A DNA stretch of 64,000 nt. Origin: Entomohabitans teleogrylli (GTDB lineage: Bacteria; Pseudomonadota; Gammaproteobacteria; Enterobacterales; Enterobacteriaceae). The DNA lies in assembly GCF_001484765.1 (NCBI RefSeq), contig NZ_KQ947378.1, positions 115,766 through 179,765 on the forward strand. Direction: 5' to 3'. Below, piece after piece: positions 58,715-64,000 of the stretch. Each line of letters opens with the position of its first letter. Position 1 is the first letter of the stretch. The translations under genes were made by a program, and so were the position numbers. The notes below the pieces were generated by a model that was not told where the DNA came from, did not search any database, and saw only the letters and a list, made by a program, of their open reading frames with translations.

Positions 58715-59562
58715 TGCGCCGGATATGGCGCCACCTGAAGCGTGATCCGCTGGCGCTGGCCTGCGTGCTGCTGTTATTGCTGCTGGCGCTGGCCGGGACT
58801 CTGGCCCCCTGGCTGGCGCCGCACGATCCGCTGCTGGTATCGTGGCGCGATAAGTTTCAGGGAATCAGCCTGACTTATCCGCTGGGGACCGATCACCTTG
58901 GGCGCTGCGTGCTGTCGCGGCTGTTGTTCGGTATTCGTACCACGCTGTTCAGCGCATTATTCGCCATGACGCTGACCCTCGCCATCGGCACGCTGCTCGG
59001 CGCCATCGCCGGCTATTTTCGTGGCCGGGTGGACGGGGCGCTGATGCGTCTGTGCGACGTGATGCTGTCGTTCCCCGGGGAAGTGATGATTTTCGCCCTG
59101 GTGGGCATTATGGGGCCGGGGCTGGAAAACATTGTGCTGGCGATGGTGCTGGTGAAATGGGCGTGGTACGCGCGGATGGTGCGCGGGATTGTCCTGCAGT
59201 ACAGCGATTGCCATTACATTCAGTTCGCCCGTCTGGCGGGCGGCTCGCCATGGTATATCTTCCGTCGCCACCTGCTGCCGGTCACTGCGGCGGAGCTGGT
59301 CGTGCTGGCCACTACCGACAGCGGCGCGGTGATTTTGCTGCTTTCCGCGCTGTCGTTTATCGGGCTCGGCGTGCAGCCGCCGGTCGCGGAGTGGGGGGCG
59401 ATGCTGGGCGAGGCGCGCAGCGTATTAATGATTCATCCGCAGCAGATGCTGCCCGCCGGGCTGGCGATTGTGGCGACGGTGGCGGCCTGCAACTACCTGG
59501 GGGACAGCCTGCGCGATATGCTGGATGTCGCCGGACGCCGCGACTCACAGCACAGCGGATAA
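58711..59562 (+). CDS. nikC: nickel ABC transporter permease NikC
   Basis: 283 residues, DppC/NikC type with an N-terminal cytoplasmic tail (RRIWRHLKRDPLALACV), PLGTDHLGRCVLSRLLFGIR near residue 55 and the EAA loop QFARLAGGSPWYIFRRHLLP near 172. Two ATGs follow each other (58711, 58714); the first overlaps the nikB stop. The last 18 bases overlap the end of the convergent nikE gene, so the usual nikC-nikD continuation is broken. Confidence 0.92.
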   Translation: MMRRIWRHLKRDPLALACVLLLLLLALAGTLAPWLAPHDPLLVSWRDKFQGISLTYPLGTDHLGRCVLSRLLFGIRTTLFSALFAMTLTLAIGTLLGAIAGYFRGRVDGALMRLCDVMLSFPGEVMIFALVGIMGPGLENIVLAMVLVKWAWYARMVRGIVLQYSDCHYIQFARLAGGSPWYIFRRHLLPVTAAELVVLATTDSGAVILLLSALSFIGLGVQPPVAEWGAMLGEARSVLMIHPQQMLPAGLAIVATVAACNYLGDSLRDMLDVAGRRDSQHSG

Positions 59563-60300
59563 CAGCAGGCGCCGGGCCTGCGGATGACGCACCTGACCGG
59601 TGGCGGAGATATCGTCAACCCGTTCAATTACTCGTCCCTGATCCATAAAAATCACCTGCTGACACAGGTAAGTGACGGCGGTGATGTCGTGGCTGATAAA
59701 CAGTAATGTCAGGTTCAGGCGCTGGCGCAGGCTGGCCAGCAGGTCGAGGATCTGGCGCTGAACCCGCATATCCAGCGCGTTGACCGCTTCATCCAGCACA
59801 ATAAAATCCGGCTGGCAGGCGATAGCCCGGGCGATGCACACCCGTTGTAACTGCCCGCCGCTCAACTGGTGCGGGTAGCGGGCGCGTAGCGTCGTATCCA
59901 GACCGACCTGCTCCAGTAACCCGGCGATGCGTCGGGATTGCTCGCCGGCAGGCGGGCGTTCCCCCAGCCACAACGGTTCTGCGACGATCTGCTCCACCGT
60001 CATGCCCGGATTTACCGAGGACCGGTAATCCTGGAAAACGGCGCTGACGCTTCCCGGCGCCCGCCATACGCTGCCGCCAGTCAGCCTGCGGCGGCGATAC
60101 GCTCGACCGCCAAGACTGACCTCGCCGTGTGTCGGGCGCTCCAGTCCCAGCAAAATGCGCCCGAGGGTACTTTTCCCGCTGCCGCTGGCGCCGACAATCC
60201 CCAGGCAGGCGCCGCGCGCTACGCAAAAGGAGACATCGTCAAGGGCCTGAATCCGCGGGTAGCGATGGCTGAGGTGCTGTATCGTTAACCAGTCATTCAC
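59545..60300 (-). CDS. nikE: nickel ABC transporter ATP-binding protein NikE
   Basis: 251 residues. Walker A GASGSGKSTLG near residue 37, Q-loop with VSAVFQDYRSSVNP, signature LSGGQLQR near 145, Walker B FIVLDEAV near 164 and switch His in LLFISHDIT near 197. The oligopeptide/nickel ATPase C-terminal piece is short. Starts inside the nikD stop (ATGA overlap) on the minus strand and converges on nikC with an 18-base overlap of the ends. Confidence 0.9.
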   Translation of the reverse strand: MNDWLTIQHLSHRYPRIQALDDVSFCVARGACLGIVGASGSGKSTLGRILLGLERPTHGEVSLGGRAYRRRRLTGGSVWRAPGSVSAVFQDYRSSVNPGMTVEQIVAEPLWLGERPPAGEQSRRIAGLLEQVGLDTTLRARYPHQLSGGQLQRVCIARAIACQPDFIVLDEAVNALDMRVQRQILDLLASLRQRLNLTLLFISHDITAVTYLCQQVIFMDQGRVIERVDDISATGQVRHPQARRLLLSAVL

Positions 60301-61130
60301 AGGGCGGCTCCTGATGTTGCGGCAGATAACAGAGCATGGCGATATCTCCCCTGTAGCGCCTGCCAGGCACCGATCAACTCCCGGGTATGGGGATGCTGCG
60401 GCTGGTGAAACAGGGCGTGAATCTCATTGTCTTCCACGATCTGTCCCGCCTGCATCACGATAGCCCGATCCGCCAGTTGCCGGATAACGCCGGGGTTATG
60501 GGATACCATCAGTAGCGCCATGTCATTTTCGGCGCGCAGGCGAGCCAGCAGGGCGATGATTTCGGCCTGTGAAACGCTATCCAGCGCGGTGGTGGGTTCA
60601 TCGGCGATCAGCAGGCGCGGTTTCAGCCCCAGCGCGATAGCGATGGTGACGCGCTGCAGCATCCCGCCGCTGAGCTGTGACGGATAATGATGAAAACGCT
60701 GAGCGGCGTGGCTGAGGCCGACCTGTTGCAACATGGCGAGCGCCTGGTCTCTGGCTTCCTGAACGGTTAACGGCAGGTGGGCGCGCAGGCTGTCGATCAT
60801 CTGTTTACCGACCGGCTGCAGCGGGTCGAAGGCGCTCATCGGGTGCTGGAGAACGATACTCACCGCCGGGCCGCGGTAGCGGCGCATCTGCTTTTCATCC
60901 AGCCGGGTCAGATCGGCGCCGAGAAACGTTATTTTGCCGCTGCGGCGGAATTCACTGCCGGTCAGGCCCATGATGGCGCGGCACAGCAGGCTTTTGCCGC
61001 TGCCGCTTTCTCCCATGATACCGAGACAGGTGTTGGGGGCGAGGTCGAGGGAGATGTTATGCAGCAGTTTACGCCCGGCGGCGGGTAACGTCACGCTCAG
61101 CTCCTCAATGCGCAGTAACGTTGGTTCCAT
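60297..61130 (-). CDS. nikD: nickel ABC transporter ATP-binding protein NikD
   Basis: 277 residues. Walker A GESGSGKSLL near residue 36, LQHPMSAFDPLQPVG near 92 (Q-loop, NikD/DppD type), signature LSGGMLQRVTIA near 152, Walker B LLIADEPTTALD near 172 and switch His in LMVSHNPG near 206. Two ATPases are needed with NikB and NikC. It is transcribed away from yqjI's end across a 196-base gap, on the strand opposite to nikABC. The leader contains no GTATGA/TCATAC pair, so its nickel control, if any, differs from nikABC. Confidence 0.9.
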   Translation of the reverse strand: MEPTLLRIEELSVTLPAAGRKLLHNISLDLAPNTCLGIMGESGSGKSLLCRAIMGLTGSEFRRSGKITFLGADLTRLDEKQMRRYRGPAVSIVLQHPMSAFDPLQPVGKQMIDSLRAHLPLTVQEARDQALAMLQQVGLSHAAQRFHHYPSQLSGGMLQRVTIAIALGLKPRLLIADEPTTALDSVSQAEIIALLARLRAENDMALLMVSHNPGVIRQLADRAIVMQAGQIVEDNEIHALFHQPQHPHTRELIGAWQALQGRYRHALLSAATSGAAL

Positions 61131-61326
61131 GCTTCTTCTCCTGTCGGTACCCGACCTGACGCTCAGGGTAACAGAAACCCCGGTGATAATGATGGCGCGA
61201 TATCAGTAAATCGGTGTTTATCCTCGTCATCTTTCCGGTGGCCTGTGCGCTGACTGCGCGGATTCACCCCAATTACTATTCCAGTTACCTTCCGGCAACC
61301 CGAATTATTCAGGGCTGCGCGGGATT

Positions 61327-61890
61327 TCACGGCTGTCTTTTTGCAGTCTCCGCTGGCGCCGTGACGCCGGTCAGGGCGATCGCCTGCGCGGCATCATCAA
61401 GGATAGCAACTACGCGCATCAGTTCACTATCACTCAGCGGTTGTTGGTTGACGCGGTTGTTCAGCGTCGCTTTGAGGTTTTCCAGCGCCCGCTTCATTTC
61501 CGGGTGGCGGCGCAGTTCGTGGCCTACCGTTTTGGCCTGAATACGCGCTTTGATGTTGTTGAGATGTGGCTGTTCGGCCTGTAGCCAGCGCAGCCCGGCG
61601 GCGGTGATGGTGATTTTTTTGCGCCCGTTTTCTTCTTCAGTGCTGATAAGTCCCTGGGTATTGAGGAAGTCGAGGGTCGGGTACATCACCCCCGGGCTGG
61701 GGGCGTAGTAGCCGCAGGTCAGGGACTCAATGGCTTTGATCAGTTCATAGCCGTGTCCCGGCCCCTGGCTGAGGATATCCAGCACCACCAGACGCAGATC
61801 GCCATGACCAAAAAAACGTCCGCTGCGATGGTGCGGGGCGGCGGAGGGGGAAGGTGTGGTGTTTTCAGCCGGGTGATGGTGACGGGCCAC
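61327..61890 (-). CDS. yqjI: nickel-responsive PadR-family regulator YqjI
   Basis: 187 residues. PadR winged helix (LRLVVLDILSQGPGHGYELI, APSPGVMYPTLDFLNTQGL) followed by a helical C-terminal part (NPEMKRALENLKATLN-like). In E. coli YqjI represses yqjH and itself and is released by nickel through a long His/Cys-rich N-terminal extension. Here the extension is much shorter (RHHHPAENTTPSPSAAPHH) with five His and no Cys. Divergent from yqjH as in E. coli. Confidence 0.9.
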   Translation of the reverse strand: MARHHHPAENTTPSPSAAPHHRSGRFFGHGDLRLVVLDILSQGPGHGYELIKAIESLTCGYYAPSPGVMYPTLDFLNTQGLISTEEENGRKKITITAAGLRWLQAEQPHLNNIKARIQAKTVGHELRRHPEMKRALENLKATLNNRVNQQPLSDSELMRVVAILDDAAQAIALTGVTAPAETAKRQP

Positions 61891-62022
61891 GGTAGCTCCT
61901 GTTGCGGATCGAAGTGTTGATGGTATCTAAATGTGCGATTAATAAGCGAGTGACAGGCGAAATATACGGATTGTTTTTTGATTTTAAAAGGAAAATTGTT
62001 GCAGGCGTTATGGATTTCTCAC

Positions 62023-62083
62023 TATATCGAAAATGCTTGCTTTTTTTGTTGTTAGTAATCATTATCATTTAAATTTCGATATA
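62023..62083. promoter_or_regulatory. yqjI/yqjH operator region with YqjI-type dyad and Fur box
   Basis: TATATCGAAA (62023-62032) and TTTCGATATA (62074-62083) are perfect inverted copies 41 bases apart, fitting the two communicating YqjI sites known in E. coli. Between them 62048-62066 (ending AATCATTATC) agrees with the 19-base Fur consensus in 14 positions. Both promoters of the divergent pair would be covered. Confidence 0.55.
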
Positions 62084-62114
62084 TCTAAATTAACCTTTCA
62101 CGTTGGTAGAACTG

Positions 62115-62891
62115 ATGACTGAACAAAAAAACCACTATCCGCGCCGGGTGCGCAATACCCTGCAATTCCGTGAAGTTACCGTACTGCGCAGTGAAATCGT
62201 CGCCAGCCATTTTCAGCGCATCGTCTTTGGCGGTAGCGCGCTGGCGGGCTTTAGCTCTGCCGGCTTCGACGATCATAGCAAAGTCTTTTTCCCCCAGCCC
62301 GGCGTGGAGTTTGTGGCGCCGCAGGTAACTGAGGATGGGATTGTCTGGCAGAGCGATGTACGTCCGCCATCGCGGGATTATACGCCGCTGTTTGACGCCG
62401 CGCGTCAGGAACTGACGCTGGACTTTTACCTGCACGCCGACGGTGTGGCGAGCAACTGGGCGCGCCAGGCGCAGGCCGGGGATAAGCTGATTATTGGCGG
62501 ACCGCGCGGTTCGCTGGTGGTACCGGTGGACTATCGCTGGCAGCTGTATCTGTGTGATGAAACCGGTATGCCGGCTCTGCGCCGCCGTCTTGAAACGCTG
62601 CGCGAGTACGGCGTGGCGGCGGATTCGGTACGGGCGCTGGTGACGGTGAGCGATGCGGCCAGCGGCGATTATCTGGCGCACCTGAGCGAATTCAATATCG
62701 ACATTCGGGTCGCGGCGACAGAAGCGAACATCGCCGCCTGGCTCGGGCAGTGGACGATACCGCAGAGCGACTATTTTATCTGGCTGACCGGCGAGGGGGA
62801 GATGATTAAGCGTATTATTACGCCGCTGGAAGGGAAGGTGGATGCACAGTTGCTCAGGGCGGTGGCTTACTGGCATCAGAAGGGGGAGTGA
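62115..62891 (+). CDS. yqjH: NADPH-dependent ferric-chelate reductase YqjH
   Basis: Siderophore-interacting flavoprotein, 258 residues. FAD-binding domain with FDDHSKVFFPQPG near residue 50 and RDYTPLFD near 88, GGPRGSLVVPVDY near 133, and a C-terminal SIP domain with DYFIWLTGEGEMIKRI near 217. Reduces Fe(III)-siderophores such as enterobactin complexes. The ATG at 62115 is preferred (MTEQKNHYP); a TTG at 62103 gives a longer variant. Controlled in E. coli by YqjI and Fur; matching sites lie upstream. Confidence 0.92.
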   Translation: MTEQKNHYPRRVRNTLQFREVTVLRSEIVASHFQRIVFGGSALAGFSSAGFDDHSKVFFPQPGVEFVAPQVTEDGIVWQSDVRPPSRDYTPLFDAARQELTLDFYLHADGVASNWARQAQAGDKLIIGGPRGSLVVPVDYRWQLYLCDETGMPALRRRLETLREYGVAADSVRALVTVSDAASGDYLAHLSEFNIDIRVAATEANIAAWLGQWTIPQSDYFIWLTGEGEMIKRIITPLEGKVDAQLLRAVAYWHQKGE

Positions 62892-62911
62892 GTTTTTTGT
62901 GATGTTTTTGG

Positions 62912-63352
62912 CTGCGGCCATGAGTTCTGTTCGCCTGTGATCATTTTTTCCCTGGCAGGAATTCCGTTCATTGCGGTTTTTTCCTGGGGAGGAAATTCCG
63001 TTCACCGTAAGTCAGCGCCTTATTTTGCCTTTGTCGCCAGGTGAACGGGGAGATGGGGCTCGTCGCCGCCCCCTCTCCACTCCGGGCTCCCGGCAGTAAA
63101 ATCGCCGCTGCGCGGTACCCGTCAATTTTCGCGTCTGGCTTCGGGTCGGGTAAGACGGCACATCCCTGTGCCGGCTTACCCTCAGGCCGGTTCCCTCCGG
63201 CCTGCCCCGGCCATGCGCAAAAATAGCCGGCGATTTTAAGCCGGACTCAACCCCCGCTGTGAAATCGGGGATTTAAAAGGCATGTTGATTGCTGTGGGGG
63301 GTTATCAGTGCTTTTGAGAAACAGAGAGTTCCGGTTGAGAAGTTCTTGTGGG
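62912..63352. repeat. large structured intergenic repeat, copy 1
   Basis: About 440 bases without a credible gene, repeated at 63470-63924. The core 62977-63240 differs from its copy by about four bases. Inside: a 51-base hairpin element bounded by CCGTTCACC/GGTGAACGG (62998-63048); an 11-base inverted repeat TAAAATCGCCG/CGGCGATTTTA (63097-63107 with 63228-63238) that encloses the hairpins 63148-63181 (15-base arms, one mismatch) and 63183-63204 (CAGGCCGG/CCGGCCTG), plus a short arm ACCCG/CGGGT. The layout is a cloverleaf. The copy ends around GAGAAACAGAGAGTTCCGGTTG. Not an insertion sequence: no transposase. Confidence 0.85.
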
Positions 63353-63382
63353 GGAGTGGTTTTCTGTAACGTGGAATAAGTT

Positions 63383-63432
63383 CCGTTCACCTGAATTTTG
63401 TGCTCTGTGTTTATTCCGCATAAGGTGAACGG
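63383..63432. repeat. solo 50-base hairpin element
   Basis: CCGTTCACC (63383-63391) and GGTGAACGG (63424-63432), the same arms as in both large repeats, around a loop whose sequence has diverged. It lies between the two large copies, without the cloverleaf part. Confidence 0.75.
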
Positions 63433-63469
63433 GGAGAGGTGGCAGGTGTCGCTTTTTTTACTTTTAGTC

Positions 63470-63924
63470 TGCGGCAATGAATTCTGTTCGCTGTGGTTAT
63501 TTTTTGCCTGGGCAGGAGATTTCGTTCATTGCGATTTTTTCCTGGGGAGGAAATTCCGTTCACCGTAAGTCAGCGCCTTATTTTGCTTTTGTCGCCAGGT
63601 GAACGGGGAGAGGGGGCTCGCCGCCGCCCCCTCTCCACTCCGGGCTCCCGGCAGTAAAATCGCCGCTGCGCGGTGCCCGTCAATTTTCGCGTCTGGCTTC
63701 GGGTCGGGTAAGACGGCACATCCCTGTGCCGGCTTACCCTCAGGCCGGTTCCCTCCGGCCTGCCCCGGCCATGCGCAAAAATAGCCGGCGATTTTAAGCC
63801 GGATTCAACACCCCCGCGGTGAAATCGGGGATTTTAAAAGGCATGTTAATTGCTGTTTATTGCTATAGGGGGCGTTACCGGAACTTTTGAGAAACAGAGA
63901 GTTCCGGTTGATGAGTGCTTGTTT
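63470..63924. repeat. large structured intergenic repeat, copy 2
   Basis: Second copy of the 62912-63352 element, direct orientation, offset 558 bases through the core. Hairpin arms CCGTTCACC/GGTGAACGG at 63556-63564 and 63598-63606; closing stem 63655-63665 with 63786-63796. The arm GAGGGGGC/GCCCCCTC is perfect here but has a mismatch in copy 1. ACCCG of copy 1 is GCCCG here, which keeps pairing as G-U. The 3' part has small insertions relative to copy 1. Confidence 0.85.
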
Positions 63925-63951
63925 TTGCTTTGATGCTGTTACAAATTTTTT

Positions 63952-64000
63952 GCAGACTTCCCGCAGACTTCCCGCAGACTTCCCGCAGACTTCCCGCAGA
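63952..64000. repeat. 11-base tandem array running off the window
   Basis: GCAGACTTCCC repeated at 63952, 63963, 63974 and 63985, with a fifth unit begun at 63996 and cut by the window end. All visible units are identical. What lies beyond is not known. Confidence 0.9.

Noticed and set aside
63041..63226. Two almost identical 61-codon frames (also 63599-63784) in the repeats.
   Set aside because: They follow hairpin DNA, lack ribosome sites, and the base changes between copies fit RNA/DNA pairing better than protein coding.
62892..64000. Insertion sequence or CRISPR array at the window end.
   Set aside because: No transposase frame, no terminal repeats with target duplication, and the 11-base tandem units have no spacers.

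Overview
The window is chromosomal DNA from a member of the Enterobacteriaceae. Most genes are close relatives of Escherichia coli K-12 genes and lie in E. coli-like order (gar, rnpB, yha, yqj, exu/uxa, ygj, fadH, patA, yqjI/yqjH). The protein sequences differ enough, and the DNA is GC-rich enough, that it is not E. coli. I do not assign a genus.

Layout: (1) 1-3335 holds the end of the D-glucarate/galactarate pathway (garL partial, garR, garK) and the RNase P RNA gene rnpB. (2) 3336-17808 is an accessory 2-oxoglutarate module: a DctBD-like two-component system matching KguS/KguR of uropathogenic E. coli, a malate/lactate-type dehydrogenase, a DASS transporter, and a second sucA-sucB-lpd-sucC-sucD operon. 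Both target operons carry good sigma-54 -24/-12 promoters with candidate upstream activator sites. A decayed ccdB toxin gene lies between the two operons. (3) 17809-26048 holds a phytase-like exported protein, yhaL/yhaK/yhaJ, yqjG, yqjF, yqjKEDC and mzrA-yqjA. (4) 26049-31886 is the hexuronate system (exuR, exuT, uxaC, uxaA) with candidate ExuR and CRP sites. (5) 31917-46652 contains ygjV, sstT, a DJ-1/PfpI gene, a ynbA-ynbC-ynbD operon lacking ynbB but with an extra small membrane gene, alx behind a yybP-ykoY type Mn riboswitch, ygjR, ygjP, rlmG, fadH and patA.

(6) 46653-53927 is a chaperone-usher fimbrial island led by a LuxR-like regulator, located where E. coli has aer. (7) 53928-62891 is a nickel/iron region: a DcrB-like lipoprotein, nikR, a NikR-type operator, a SAM methyltransferase, nikA-nikB-nikC, then nikD-nikE on the opposite strand, and the divergent pair yqjI/yqjH. 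(8) 62892-64000 is non-coding and made of repeats: two copies of an element of about 440 bases with nested inverted repeats, a 50-base hairpin element present three times, and an 11-base tandem array running off the window.

How the parts work together: the kgu module would import 2-oxoglutarate or related dicarboxylates under KguSR/sigma-54 control and oxidise them through 2-oxoglutarate dehydrogenase and succinyl-CoA synthetase. The nik/yqjI/yqjH block joins nickel import, nickel sensing and siderophore-iron reduction. The methyltransferase inside the nik operon and the split nik arrangement are the least explained parts. Product names come from my recognition of families and remembered homologues; no database search was run.
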